In this document: positions 31,787-40,816 of the stretch, in pieces
Layout: the number at the start of each line of letters is the position of its first letter
How positions within the stretch are numbered: position 1 is the stretch's first letter
From: JAICYJ01 sp038212095
Lineage (GTDB): Bacteria > Actinomycetota > Thermoleophilia > Gaiellales > JAICJC01
Direction: 5' to 3'
DNA: 64,000 nt
Assembly: GCA_038212095.1 (NCBI GenBank)
Contig: JBBQUW010000012.1
Location: 1 to 64,000 of the forward strand
Made by a program: the position numbers and the translations under genes
The notes under the pieces: generated by a model
What the model was told of the DNA's origin: nothing
What the model saw: only the letters and a program-made list of their open reading frames with translations
The model's database searches: none

Positions 31787-32227
31787 ATGCAGCAGCTGGT
31801 CGTCTTCTCGCTCGCGGGCGAGCACTACGGACTTCCGATAACACAGGTGCAGGAGATCATCCGGTACCAGACGCCGCGCTCGTTGCCAAGCCCGCTGGCC
31901 TCGATCCGAGGTGTCATCAATCTGCGCAACCGGATCATCCCTATCTGCGATCTGCAGTGCGAGATGGGCCTTTCGGCCGCCGGCGAACGCGATGACGGGA
32001 CGAGCAAGATCGTGATCATCGAGACTGCGGTGGGCACGGTCGGCCTGATCGTCGACAGCGTCGACCAGGTGATGAGAGTGGAGGACGAGCAGGTCGAACC
32101 GGGCGCCGGCTCGCAGCAGGAGTACGTCAGCGGCATCGCCAAGATCGGGAGCGATCTGGTGATCCTGCTCCAGCCGGACGCGCTGGCGACGTCGATCGGC
32201 CTCGCGCCGACCGAGTTGGCGGCGTAG
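31787..32227 (+). CDS. cheW: CheW chemotaxis coupling protein
   Basis: A 146-residue CheW: 'VVFSLAGEHYGLPITQVQEI', 'PSPLASIRGVINLRNRIIPI' and 'VGLIVDSVDQVMRV' follow the family pattern. It links chemoreceptors to the CheA kinase. GGGAGAGG lies before the ATG at 31787. No cheA, cheB or cheR gene is near, so this receptor-CheW pair must plug into an array encoded elsewhere. Confidence 0.95.
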   Translation: MQQLVVFSLAGEHYGLPITQVQEIIRYQTPRSLPSPLASIRGVINLRNRIIPICDLQCEMGLSAAGERDDGTSKIVIIETAVGTVGLIVDSVDQVMRVEDEQVEPGAGSQQEYVSGIAKIGSDLVILLQPDALATSIGLAPTELAA

Positions 32228-32295
32228 CGCATCGCCGGCCCGGCGCGCGCGCCCGCCCGGCTGATGTGACGCTCCACATGTGAGGGCGCTAGCCT

Positions 32296-34362
32296 GTGCG
32301 GGTGACGCGCAGCCCGCGACCCTCTCACAGCGATCGGCGCGGTCGCAGGGCACGCGCTCGGCGGCGTCGCGCCGTGGCCGGCACGCTGGCAGTGGCGCTG
32401 CTGGTGGTGGTGGTGGGCTACCTGGTCGCCGGCCGTTCGTCGTCGCACCCGACGGCTGCGACCGGTAACTCGTCGAGCCGGTCGACCACCGGTACCGGCG
32501 CGACCGGCAACGCGTCGACGGGCGGCCCTCCGCCCAAGCCGGTGGTGCGTGTGCGCCACCTGGCCACGCTTGCCACCGCAGTACAGGACGCGGCCGTGGC
32601 TGCGTTGGGGAATCGGGTGTTCGTGTTCGGCGGCCTGGACAGCTCGGGCGCGTCGACGACGGCCATCAGCTCGGTGAACGGCGCCCAGGTCACGTCTGCC
32701 GGGACGCTGCCGGTGGCGGTGCACGATGCCGCCGCCGCCGCCGTGGCCGGCCGGCTGCTGGTGTTGGGAGGTGGACAGGTGCAGAGCTACCCCGGCATCG
32801 GCCGCTTCGATCCGGTCAGCGGGCAGACGCACCTGATCGCCCAGCTGACCACGCCGCTCAGCGATCTTGCCGCCGCCACGATCGGCAGCACCGTGTACGT
32901 GGTCGGTGGGTACACCGGCTCGGCCTGGTCGAACCGTGTCGAGGCCGTCGCGGGCACCAAGGTGACGGTTGTCGGGCACCTGCCGATCGCCCTTCGCTAT
33001 GCCGCGGTCGCACCGATTGGCAGCGACGTGCTGATTGCAGGCGGCCGGACGCAGAACGGCGTCAGCGCCGCCGTCTACCGCTTCACGCCTGCCACCGGGC
33101 GGGTTGTCCAGATCGGCTCGTTGCGCCAGCCGGTGATGCACGCCGGCGCCGGCCTGCTGGGCGGCTCGATGTACGTGGTGGGCGGCATCGACGCCGCAGG
33201 CCGTGCGGTGACGGCGGTGCAATCGGTGTCTGCGAGCGGAGCGTCCAAGGTGGCCGCGCAACTGCCCCACGCCCTGTCGGATGCCGGCGTCGCGACCGGC
33301 CACGACAGGATCGTGGTGGTGGGCGGTAACGATGGCTCGGCTGCCGTCGCCTCGGTGCTCCAGATCGAGCTCGGCCCGGCGACGACCCAGCCGGCTGCGA
33401 CGCCGGCGACGGGCACAGGTCCGCCTGCCATGTTCCGCGGCCCGCTGCCTGGCGACCTGCTGATCGCCGACCGCGGCAACAACCGGATGTTGATCGTCAA
33501 CCCGCTCGGCCACATCATCTGGCGCTATCCCAGCCGGCCGGGCCAGCGCAAGCTGATGTTCGACGACGACGCCTTCTTCACGCCGGGCGGCCACTCGATC
33601 ATCTCGAACGAGGAGGACAACCACGACATCGTCGAGATCTCCTACCCGTCCGGGCACGTCGTCTGGAGCTACGGCCGCTCCGGCCACCCCGGATCCGCCG
33701 CCGGGTACCTGAACACGCCTGACGACGCGTATCGGCTCCGCAACGGGCTGGTGATCGTCTCGGACAACAAGAACTGCCGCCTGATCGAGATCCGCGGCAA
33801 GAAGATCGTGCGTTCGATCGGCCGCTCCGGCTACTGCGTCCACAATCCGCCCAGCGGACTGGCGTCGCCCAACGGCGATACACCGCTGCCGAACGGCAAC
33901 ATCCTCGTCTCCGAGATCACCGGATCGTGGGTTGACGAGATCACGATGAACGGCAAGCTGGTGCGCAGCCTGCACGCGCCGGTGGCGTACCCGTCCGACC
34001 CCCAGCTGACGCTGGACGGCAACATCCTGCTGTCGGATTACTCCAGCCCGGGCGGCGTCGTCATCATCGACCGCCAGACCGGCAAGCTGCTGTGGCGCTA
34101 CCAGGCTGTCAACGCGGCGGCACAGCTCGATCACCCGAGCCTCGCGGCGATGCTGCCCAACGGCAAGATCATCGTGGTCGACGATTACAACGATCGGATC
34201 GTCATCATCAACCCGGGCACACAGCGGATCGTGTGGCAGTACGGCCATCGGGGCGTGGGTAGCACGGCTGCCGGCTATCTGCACCTGCCCGACGGGTTCG
34301 ACTTCATCCCTGTCACCGACGCCGGCAAGCCGAACCCGTCCGCGATCGTGCACGGCCGATGA
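32296..34362 (+). CDS. Membrane-anchored double beta-propeller protein (Kelch-like plus PQQ/NHL-like)
   Basis: A 688-residue protein: Arg-rich N-terminus, one membrane helix (about 27-46), a Ser/Thr/Gly linker, then two propellers. The first (about 85-365) has repeated 'VFVFGGL', 'LLVLGGG', 'VYVVGGY', 'VLIAGGR', 'MYVVGGI', 'IVVVGGN' strands of Kelch type. The second (about 385-680) has repeats such as 'GDLLIADRGNNRMLIVNP..HIIW' and 'DYNDRIVIINP..RIVWQY', like arylsulfotransferase or NHL folds. It is probably an extracytoplasmic binding or structural protein. Its stop overlaps the start of the ADH gene (ATGA). Confidence 0.82.
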   Translation: MRVTRSPRPSHSDRRGRRARARRRRAVAGTLAVALLVVVVGYLVAGRSSSHPTAATGNSSSRSTTGTGATGNASTGGPPPKPVVRVRHLATLATAVQDAAVAALGNRVFVFGGLDSSGASTTAISSVNGAQVTSAGTLPVAVHDAAAAAVAGRLLVLGGGQVQSYPGIGRFDPVSGQTHLIAQLTTPLSDLAAATIGSTVYVVGGYTGSAWSNRVEAVAGTKVTVVGHLPIALRYAAVAPIGSDVLIAGGRTQNGVSAAVYRFTPATGRVVQIGSLRQPVMHAGAGLLGGSMYVVGGIDAAGRAVTAVQSVSASGASKVAAQLPHALSDAGVATGHDRIVVVGGNDGSAAVASVLQIELGPATTQPAATPATGTGPPAMFRGPLPGDLLIADRGNNRMLIVNPLGHIIWRYPSRPGQRKLMFDDDAFFTPGGHSIISNEEDNHDIVEISYPSGHVVWSYGRSGHPGSAAGYLNTPDDAYRLRNGLVIVSDNKNCRLIEIRGKKIVRSIGRSGYCVHNPPSGLASPNGDTPLPNGNILVSEITGSWVDEITMNGKLVRSLHAPVAYPSDPQLTLDGNILLSDYSSPGGVVIIDRQTGKLLWRYQAVNAAAQLDHPSLAAMLPNGKIIVVDDYNDRIVIINPGTQRIVWQYGHRGVGSTAAGYLHLPDGFDFIPVTDAGKPNPSAIVHGR

Positions 34363-35516
34363 CGGTTGATCGGGGCCACGACGTGATCGAGCCGTTTGCC
34401 TCCCAGCTGCCGGTGAGGATCCGGTTCGGTGAGGGCACGACGGCGTCGCTGCCAGAGCTGGTGGCCGGCCGGCGCGCGCTGGCAATCGTCGAGCGGGCGG
34501 TGGTGGAGATCCCATCGGTGGCCGCGGCGATCGATGGCATCGAGCTGATCGAGAAGCCCCCGGGCGAGCCGACGTTTGCAACGGTGGAGGCGGCGGCGGC
34601 GCGCGTCGCCGCGCTCTCGCCGTTGGTGATCGTGGCGATCGGTGGCGGCTCCGCGATCGATCTCGCCAAGGCCGCGCGCTTGGTGGCAGGCCAGGGCCAG
34701 CCGTTCCAGCGGTTCGTGGCCGGCAAGGTGCCGGTGCTGCCGCCGGTCGTCGAGCTGATCGCGGTGCCGACCACCTCCGGCACCGGCAGCGAGGTGTCGG
34801 GCGGAGCGGTGGTCGTGGACAGCCGGGAGGGGCGCAAGCTTGGTGCCGCGCATCCGCTGATGCGGGCGCAGGACGCGGTGGTCGACCCGCTGCTGACGCT
34901 GGGGCTGCCCCGCGACGCGACCGCGTGGACGGGCGCCGATGCGCTGGCCCAGGCGATCGGCGGCGTGATCGTCTCGAACGGCAATCCGCTCTCGGTGACC
35001 GTCGGGCTGGAGGCGTGCCGGCACGTGGCGGCCGGTCTGGCCGCCGCAGTGAGCGACGGTAGCGACCGTGACGCGCGGGCCGCGATGAGCCTCGGAAGCC
35101 TGCTCGCCGGTCTGGCTATGAACCTGTCTGACTGTGGCGCTGACCATGCGCTCGGTCACTCGATCGGCTCGACGCTCGGGCTGCCGCACGGGCTGACCGT
35201 GGGTCTGATGCTGGCAGAGACGCTGGAGGTCAACCGGCCTTGGTGCGGCGACCGTCTGGAGCGGGTGGCAGATGCTCTGGGCGAGCCGGACGACGATACC
35301 GGCGATGGCTCGCGCGCGGTACGCGCGGTGCGCAGGCTGCTGGCCGAGATCGACCTGCCGACACTGCGAGACGTGGGCGTGGAGGAGGGTCACATCGACC
35401 GGTTGGTGGAACTCTCACTGGCGGACTACTGCCTGACGGTGAACCCACGCGTGTGGAGCGAAGGGGATGTGCGGTCGGCGTACGCCGCGGCGCTCGCGCT
35501 CGAGCGCCGGAGCTAG
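34359..35516 (+). CDS. Iron-containing alcohol dehydrogenase family, one metal ligand replaced
   Basis: A 385-residue Fe-ADH/GldA-like protein with the NAD-binding 'AIGGGSAIDLAKA' and 'PTTSGTGSEVS' motifs. The metal site should be D-x3-H ... H ... H. Here D194, H263 and H277 are present but the second ligand is Gln (Q198 in 'GADALAQAIGG'). The activity may be changed or lost, or another metal used. Related enzymes reduce maleylacetate or oxidise small alcohols. It is translationally coupled to the propeller gene. Confidence 0.88.
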   Translation: MTVDRGHDVIEPFASQLPVRIRFGEGTTASLPELVAGRRALAIVERAVVEIPSVAAAIDGIELIEKPPGEPTFATVEAAAARVAALSPLVIVAIGGGSAIDLAKAARLVAGQGQPFQRFVAGKVPVLPPVVELIAVPTTSGTGSEVSGGAVVVDSREGRKLGAAHPLMRAQDAVVDPLLTLGLPRDATAWTGADALAQAIGGVIVSNGNPLSVTVGLEACRHVAAGLAAAVSDGSDRDARAAMSLGSLLAGLAMNLSDCGADHALGHSIGSTLGLPHGLTVGLMLAETLEVNRPWCGDRLERVADALGEPDDDTGDGSRAVRAVRRLLAEIDLPTLRDVGVEEGHIDRLVELSLADYCLTVNPRVWSEGDVRSAYAAALALERRS

Positions 35517-35526
35517 GCCCCAGCCT

Positions 35527-35591
35527 GGTGCCTGGCACCGCAGCCCCGTGCCTGACACCGTGCCTGGCACCACAGCCCCGTGCCTGGCACC
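35527..35591. repeat. Tandem palindromic repeat, GTGCCTGGCACC units
   Basis: Four units at 35528, 35548, 35560 and 35580: GTGCCTGGCACC three times and GTGCCTGACACC once. They form two 32-bp halves, each unit-GCAGCCCC (or ACAGCCCC)-unit. Each unit is palindromic (GGTGCC/GGCACC). The cluster fills the gap between the convergent ADH and Rieske genes. The same unit recurs at 45368-45401 and 45513-45546. Confidence 0.9.
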
Positions 35592-35648
35592 AGTTCGGCC
35601 GGCGTCGACGGGTGGCCTGGCCGGCTCGGTCGGTCGCGTGGTTCGCGC

Positions 35649-35954
35649 TCACATCTCGACCTGGATCTCGCCGTCCTGCTCACGTACCGGAAACGTCTCC
35701 AGCGACGCAACCGCCGGGCCCACCAGCGCCTCGCCGGTGCGGATGTCGAACACGGCGCCGTGGCAGTAGCACTCGACCCGACGCTCGCTCAGCTGGCCCT
35801 GCGAGAGCGGGCACTCCTCGTGGGTACACCAGCCCTCGAACGCGTACAGGCCGTCCGTGCGGGCGACCACGATCGGCTCGCCGCGGTTGTCGACCTCGAT
35901 CATCTCGCCCTCGGGCAGGTCGGCGCTGCGGCCGACCGTCGTCCACGCGGCCAC
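35649..35954 (-). CDS. Rieske-type [2Fe-2S] ferredoxin
   Basis: A 101-residue ferredoxin with both Rieske motifs: CTHEECPLS (C-x-H) and CYCHGAVFD (C-x2-H). GGGGAG lies 8 nt before the GTG at 35954, which decides the start; longer readings run into the glutamine-synthetase-like gene. It is the last gene of the catabolic operon, 34 bp after its neighbour, and is the only candidate electron carrier for the operon's P450 or for a missing ring hydroxylase. Confidence 0.92.
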   Translation of the reverse strand: MAAWTTVGRSADLPEGEMIEVDNRGEPIVVARTDGLYAFEGWCTHEECPLSQGQLSERRVECYCHGAVFDIRTGEALVGPAVASLETFPVREQDGEIQVEM

Positions 35955-35988
35955 GATCAGCTCCCCGCCATGCGAACCGGGATCACGA

Positions 35989-37317
35989 TCACAGGTGGTG
36001 GGTGTACTCGCGGAACTCCCAGTCGCTGACCCACGCCTTGTTGCGGGCCAGCTCGGCCGCCTTGATCGTGAGAAACGTCTCCACCAGCTCCGCGCCCATC
36101 GCCTGTTTGATGACGGTGTCGGCATTGAGCGCCTCGATAGCGGCGTCGAACGTGCGCGGAAGCGGCGTGCAGTGCTCTGCCGCAGGATGCTCGTAGATCA
36201 GCCCCTCGAATGGCTCAGGTGGCTCCAGCTGGCGGCGGATGCCGTCCATGCCGGCGAACAGCGCCGCGGCGGTCGCCAGGTAGGGGTTCGACGAGCCGTC
36301 GCCCAGCCGCAGCTCGATCCGGGTCGCCTTGCCCCGCTCGCGCGGCACCCTCGCCATGCACAGCCGGTTGTCATGCCCCCAGCTCACCAGCGTCGGCACC
36401 AGCGCCTCCTCGGTGATGCGGTGATAGGCATTGACAGTCGGGTTGAAGAAGGCCATCAGCGCCGGTCCGTGCTCGAGTATTCCAGCCAGGAAGTGGTGAG
36501 CCAGCGGCGACAGGCCCTCCGCCTGGTCGCCGTTCAGCAGGTTCGCGCCGGAGTCGTCGGCCAGTGAGAGGTGGAGGTGGAAGCCGGAGCCTTCGTCGTC
36601 GTTCCACGGCTTGCCGATGAACGTCGCCAGCAGCCCGTTCAGCGCCGACATCTCCTTGACCGTGGTCTTGAACAGGAAAGCGCGATCGGCGGCGTCAAGC
36701 GCGTCCGAGTGGCGCAGGTTGATCTCATATTGCGATCGCCCAAACTCGTGGTTGGCCGCGTACGCGCCCAGGCCCAGGTCGGCGCAGGCGTGCATCATCT
36801 GGCGCAGCAGGCCGCGCGGATCGGCCACCGCGCCCACCGTATAGACGTGGCTGTCGTTGTTGACGTAGCGCGTGTAGCCGTTGGGGGCGTTGGCATCGGC
36901 CTGGCAGAGGTAGAACTCAAGCTCCGGCCCCATCACCGGCACCAGCCCCTCGCTGGTGTACTCGGCCACCGCCCGCCTCAGCACGGCCCGCGAGTCGACG
37001 CCAAACGGCGAGCCGTCCATCCGGGTCAGGTCGGCGATGCACCAGGCCACCTCGGGATCCCACGGGATGCGGGCGATCGTATCCTGATCGGGCCGGGCGA
37101 CGATGTCCTGGAACCCGTGCTCGAACCCCGCCACCACGTTGTGGCGGAGGTCGACCGTCATAATCGCCTCGCAGTGTGCCGCACCGTCGTCGGCGAGATG
37201 CTGGAAGAAGCTGGCCGGGAACTCCTTGCCGCGGCAGATGCCATGCAGGTCGGGGTAGCAGATGCGGACGGTGGTAACGCCGTCCCGTTCGAGCTCTGCC
37301 AGCTTGCTTTCCGCCAT
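35989..37317 (-). CDS. Glutamine synthetase-like ligase (PuuA/gamma-glutamylamide type)
   Basis: A 442-residue GS-fold protein with 'GPELEFYL' (the E-x-E metal site), 'NHEFGRSQYEINLRH', 'GSGFHLHLSL' and 'RIELRLGDGSSNPYLATAA'. Length and motifs match the family that ligates glutamate to amines (PuuA, or the gamma-glutamylanilide synthetases of aniline degradation) rather than a housekeeping GlnA. It lies inside an aromatic degradation operon, 31 bp after the P450, which supports an amine-bearing substrate. Confidence 0.88.
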   Translation of the reverse strand: MAESKLAELERDGVTTVRICYPDLHGICRGKEFPASFFQHLADDGAAHCEAIMTVDLRHNVVAGFEHGFQDIVARPDQDTIARIPWDPEVAWCIADLTRMDGSPFGVDSRAVLRRAVAEYTSEGLVPVMGPELEFYLCQADANAPNGYTRYVNNDSHVYTVGAVADPRGLLRQMMHACADLGLGAYAANHEFGRSQYEINLRHSDALDAADRAFLFKTTVKEMSALNGLLATFIGKPWNDDEGSGFHLHLSLADDSGANLLNGDQAEGLSPLAHHFLAGILEHGPALMAFFNPTVNAYHRITEEALVPTLVSWGHDNRLCMARVPRERGKATRIELRLGDGSSNPYLATAAALFAGMDGIRRQLEPPEPFEGLIYEHPAAEHCTPLPRTFDAAIEALNADTVIKQAMGAELVETFLTIKAAELARNKAWVSDWEFREYTHHL

Positions 37318-37347
37318 CTAACCGCCCTTTCCGAGAGTGTCAGTCTG

Positions 37348-38592
37348 TCATGCGCGGGTGACGCGCACTGGCATCGACTTGTACGCGTTTGTGAAGTTCG
37401 ACTCGACCCGCCGTGCCGGCGCCGTCTGCTCGATGCTACCCATCCTGGGTAGCAGCTCCTCGAACAGGATCCGCGTCTCCAGCTTGGCCAGATGGGCGCC
37501 GAGGCAGAAGTGAGGGCCACCGCGCCCGAACGTGACGTGGTTGTTGGGTCGCCGCTCGATGTCGAAGCGCAACGGGTCGGGGAACTGCCGCTCGTCGTTG
37601 TTGCCCGAGATCAGCCACACCACCACCTTGTCACCGGCACTGATACGGCTGCCGTGCATCTCGAGGTCGACCGTGGCGGTGCGCCGGAAGTGGATCACCG
37701 GCGATGCCCAGCGCATGATCTCGTCCACCGCCGTCGACATCAGCTCCGGCTGGGCGCGCAGCCGCGCCATCGCGTCGGGGTGGTCGATCAGCGCCTTCAT
37801 GCCGTGGGCGATCGACTGGCGGGTGGTCTCGTTGCCGGCCACTACGAGCAGCAGGAACATCGTGTCGAACTCCTGCTCGGTCAGCCGCCTTCCATCCTCG
37901 TCCTCCCAGTTCACGAGCTTGGAGACCAGGTCATCCTTGGGATCGTCGCGGCGGATGCCGGCGATCCGGTGCCCGTAACGGAACACCTCCATCGCGTACG
38001 GGCTGCGGAACGGATACAGGCGGTACTCGGCGCTCTCTGGGCTGGCCGGGTGCAGGCCGCCCATGTCGGGGTCGGTGTTGCCGATCATCTTGTCGCCCCA
38101 CTCGATCAGCTGGTCGTCATCGGTCAGCGGCACGCCTAGGATCCGGCACAACACCTGGATCGGCAGCTGCTTGGCGACCTCCTCGATGAAGTCGAACTCG
38201 CCCATCGGCAGGGCGTCGTCCAGGATCGAGCGGGTCAGCTCCCGCAGCAGCTGCTCGTATGCCGCCACCGCCCGCGGCGTGAAGCCCTTGTTGACGATCG
38301 CGCGCAGGCTGGAGTGCTTGGGAGGATCGGTGTCGAGCATCGACTTGCGAGCCTCGAGCTGGTCGGGCTCGAGATCCTCCAGCGCGGTCGCTCCGGTCTC
38401 ACTCGAGAACGATCGCCAGTCCTTCAGCACCGTCACGACGTCGTCGTAGCGGGTGATGCACCAGAAGCCCTTGCCGTGCTCCCAGTCGTACCAGTGGACG
38501 GGAGCCTGGTCGCGCAGTAGGGCGAACGTCTCGTACGGGACACGCTCGGCGAAGGCGTCGTTGTCGAGGTGGACGTCGGCCAGCGATGTCAC
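37348..38592 (-). CDS. Cytochrome P450
   Basis: A 414-residue soluble class I P450: I-helix 'LLVVAGNETTRQS', ExxR in 'VDEIMRWASP', and the haem loop 'FGRGGPHFCLGAHLAKLE' with the proximal Cys. It resembles bacterial CYPs acting on terpenoid or aryl substrates (linalool 8-hydroxylase/CYP111-like), but the substrate is not readable. The GTG at 38592 overlaps the ALDH stop (GTGA). The nearby Rieske protein might serve as its ferredoxin, although P450s usually use other ferredoxins. Confidence 0.95.
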   Translation of the reverse strand: MTSLADVHLDNDAFAERVPYETFALLRDQAPVHWYDWEHGKGFWCITRYDDVVTVLKDWRSFSSETGATALEDLEPDQLEARKSMLDTDPPKHSSLRAIVNKGFTPRAVAAYEQLLRELTRSILDDALPMGEFDFIEEVAKQLPIQVLCRILGVPLTDDDQLIEWGDKMIGNTDPDMGGLHPASPESAEYRLYPFRSPYAMEVFRYGHRIAGIRRDDPKDDLVSKLVNWEDEDGRRLTEQEFDTMFLLLVVAGNETTRQSIAHGMKALIDHPDAMARLRAQPELMSTAVDEIMRWASPVIHFRRTATVDLEMHGSRISAGDKVVVWLISGNNDERQFPDPLRFDIERRPNNHVTFGRGGPHFCLGAHLAKLETRILFEELLPRMGSIEQTAPARRVESNFTNAYKSMPVRVTRA

Positions 38593-40037
38593 GCGGTCGT
38601 CCCCTCCATGATCTGCAGCGTCTTGAGGTCAGAGTAGAAGTCGAGCGCGTACTCGCCGCCCTCGCGGCCGATGCCGCTGATTCCGACTCCGCCGAACGGC
38701 GCCGTCAGGTCGCGCACCAGGAAGCTGTTCACCCACACCGTACCGGCGCGAACGGCGCTGCCGACCCGCTCGGCGCGCGCCTGCGAGCCGGTGTAGATGA
38801 TCGCCGACAGCCCGTAGGCGGTCGAGTTCGCGAGCGCAACGGCCTCGGCCTCGTCGCGGAACGTCTGGAAGGTCAGCACGGGGCCGAACACCTCTCGCTG
38901 CACCACCTCGGAGTCATTCGATCGCGGCTCGATCAGGGTCGGCTCGTACCACAGACCGCCTATCTCCGCTCGCCGGCCGCCTCGCGCGATCCGGTCACCG
39001 GCGCCGCGCGCACGCTCGACGAAGCCCTCCACCCGGGCCAGGTGGTCGGGGTGGATGAGGGGCGAGATGGTGGTGCGTCCGTCGCGCGGGTCGCCCAGCA
39101 CCTGCGCGTCGACGCCGGCGTGGAAGCGCTCCAGGAACGCATCGCGGATCGACTCCTCCACCAGCAGCCGCGTGCCGGCCAGGCAGACCTGGCCGGCATC
39201 GTCATACTGACCGGAGGCCTTCGCCGCCGCCGCATCGAGGTCGCTGTCGGCGAACACGATCAGCGGGCCCTTGCCGCCCAGCTCGGCGGTGAACGGCACG
39301 ATGTTGGCGGCCGCTGCGGCGCCTATCAGCCGCCCCGTCTCGGGCGAGCCGGTGAAGCTGATCCGCCGCAGTCCTGGGTCGGCCACCAGCAGCGCCCCGG
39401 CCTCCTCGCCGATGCCCTGCACAAGGTTGAACACCCCGGCCGGGATGCCGGCCTCGGCCACCAGGTCGGCCAGCAGCGAGCACGACAGCGGTGCCCACTC
39501 TGGCGGCTTCAGGATCACCGTGCAGCCGGCGGCCAGACCGGGCGCCGTCTTCCACGTGGACAACATGAACGGCGCGTTCCAGGGCGTGATCACCGCCGCC
39601 GGGCCGCTCGACATCCGCAGCACGCGGTTGGCGGTGCCGTTCGAGCTCCACCGCCGCTCCTGGTACGCCTCGGCCAGGTCGGCATAGGCGCGGTAGTTGC
39701 GGGCGCCACGGGCGATCACCCGCGCCCGCAGGGAGCGCTCCAGCATCGCCATGTCGAGGCACTCCACGGTTGCGATGCGATCGACGCTGTCGTCGATAAG
39801 GTCGGCCAGCCGCCGCAGATAGACGGCGCGGCCGGCAGCACCCAGCGCCGCCCAGGCCGGAAACGCGCGGCTGGCGGCGGCCACCGCCAGATCGACCTCG
39901 CGGCGGCCGCCTCGCGCGACGTCTGCCAGCTCGCTCTGGTCGATCGGGCTGATGTCGGTGAACGTGTCGTCCGAGGGCACGCGCTCGCCGTCGATGAAGT
40001 GGTCGGGCGAGACAGCGATGCCGGCCACCGCGGTCAC
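38589..40037 (-). CDS. Aldehyde dehydrogenase (HpaE/CMHS dehydrogenase-like)
   Basis: A 482-residue NAD-dependent aldehyde dehydrogenase with Glu in 'AELGGKGPLIVF', catalytic Cys in 'DDAGQVCLAGTRLLV' and the C-terminal 'GREGGEYALDFYSDLKTLQ'. In the homoprotocatechuate pathway this position is filled by 5-carboxymethyl-2-hydroxymuconate semialdehyde dehydrogenase. It oxidises the ring-cleavage aldehyde. Coupled by 4-nt overlaps to the P450 and decarboxylase-like genes. Confidence 0.93.
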   Translation of the reverse strand: MTAVAGIAVSPDHFIDGERVPSDDTFTDISPIDQSELADVARGGRREVDLAVAAASRAFPAWAALGAAGRAVYLRRLADLIDDSVDRIATVECLDMAMLERSLRARVIARGARNYRAYADLAEAYQERRWSSNGTANRVLRMSSGPAAVITPWNAPFMLSTWKTAPGLAAGCTVILKPPEWAPLSCSLLADLVAEAGIPAGVFNLVQGIGEEAGALLVADPGLRRISFTGSPETGRLIGAAAAANIVPFTAELGGKGPLIVFADSDLDAAAAKASGQYDDAGQVCLAGTRLLVEESIRDAFLERFHAGVDAQVLGDPRDGRTTISPLIHPDHLARVEGFVERARGAGDRIARGGRRAEIGGLWYEPTLIEPRSNDSEVVQREVFGPVLTFQTFRDEAEAVALANSTAYGLSAIIYTGSQARAERVGSAVRAGTVWVNSFLVRDLTAPFGGVGISGIGREGGEYALDFYSDLKTLQIMEGTTA

Positions 40038-40816
40038 AGCTCGCGCACCGTCTCCAGGTCGTCGACTGTGTAGGCGAATTGGAAGCGGAACCCCTTGCCG
40101 ACCCGCACGGGCGCCAGCTCGGCATGCTCCTCGCCGGGCGCGGCGTGCAGCACAAGCGTTGCCGCGCCCTCATGGATCGATGAGATCGAGCGGTCGCTGC
40201 TGCGCGCCCGCACCAGCTCGTGCACGGCCGGCTGCTGCCAGCGCCCGGCCTCCAGGCGCGGAAAGTGGCGGCGGTTGATCAGCGGTGGGTCGTTGTGCGT
40301 GGGGCCACTCTCGCTGATCCGCTCCGGAGTCACCGATCCCTCAGCCAGCAGCCTGCCGTGGGCGGCCAGCGTGCCGGCGAACGTCCGACCCTCGGCCTTG
40401 CTGTCCAGCCCGAACCTGCGGGTCATGTGCACCTCACCCAGCTTCTTGGGGAAGCCCTGGATCCAGCCCCGGATCAAGGCGAAGTCACGGTCGACCCAGA
40501 TGTAGGGGCACGTGGTGACGTGCTGGGAGCCGAGCATCGCGTTGGCAACCAGGAAGAACTCCTTGTACTGGCCGCGCACCGGATCCAGCAGCTCCTCGCC
40601 GGAGTCCGAGCAGGACTGCCAGTCGACGAACAGCGCAGCGCAGCGGCCCGGATCGTCCGCGAACGGCGTCAGCCCCTCCGGCAGCACCGCCGCCACAGCG
40701 TCGGGGTCGGCCCAGTACTCGATCACCAGAAAGTCGCCGACGTAGTGCCATGGCGGCGCGGGGATGATCGAGGCCGATCCTCCCGGCGACAGCGGCAGCG
40801 AGTAGCCGCGCGTCAC
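40034..40816 (-). CDS. Acetoacetate decarboxylase-like protein
   Basis: About 260 residues from a GTG at 40816 that overlaps the HpaB-like stop. The segment 'GWIQGFPKKLGEVHMTRRFG' carries the Lys pair of acetoacetate decarboxylase (Schiff-base Lys). This fold also serves as aldolase or dehydratase in natural-product and catabolic pathways. It could act on a 2-oxo or beta-keto acid formed after ring cleavage. A longer frame from 41137 overlaps the HpaB-like gene and is not credible. Confidence 0.87.
   Translation of the reverse strand: MTRGYSLPLSPGGSASIIPAPPWHYVGDFLVIEYWADPDAVAAVLPEGLTPFADDPGRCAALFVDWQSCSDSGEELLDPVRGQYKEFFLVANAMLGSQHVTTCPYIWVDRDFALIRGWIQGFPKKLGEVHMTRRFGLDSKAEGRTFAGTLAAHGRLLAEGSVTPERISESGPTHNDPPLINRRHFPRLEAGRWQQPAVHELVRARSSDRSISSIHEGAATLVLHAAPGEEHAELAPVRVGKGFRFQFAYTVDDLETVREL

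Noticed and set aside
31825..34581. 918-residue minus-strand open frame
   Set aside because: Antisense to cheW and the propeller gene; Arg/His/Asp-rich shadow composition.
35527..35591. CRISPR-like array
   Set aside because: The repeats are short palindromes with 0-8 bp gaps and no unique spacers or cas genes. No CRISPR array was seen anywhere in the window.
38586..40073. 495-residue plus-strand open frame
   Set aside because: Exact antisense of the aldehyde dehydrogenase gene, His/Arg/Gly-rich, no family features.
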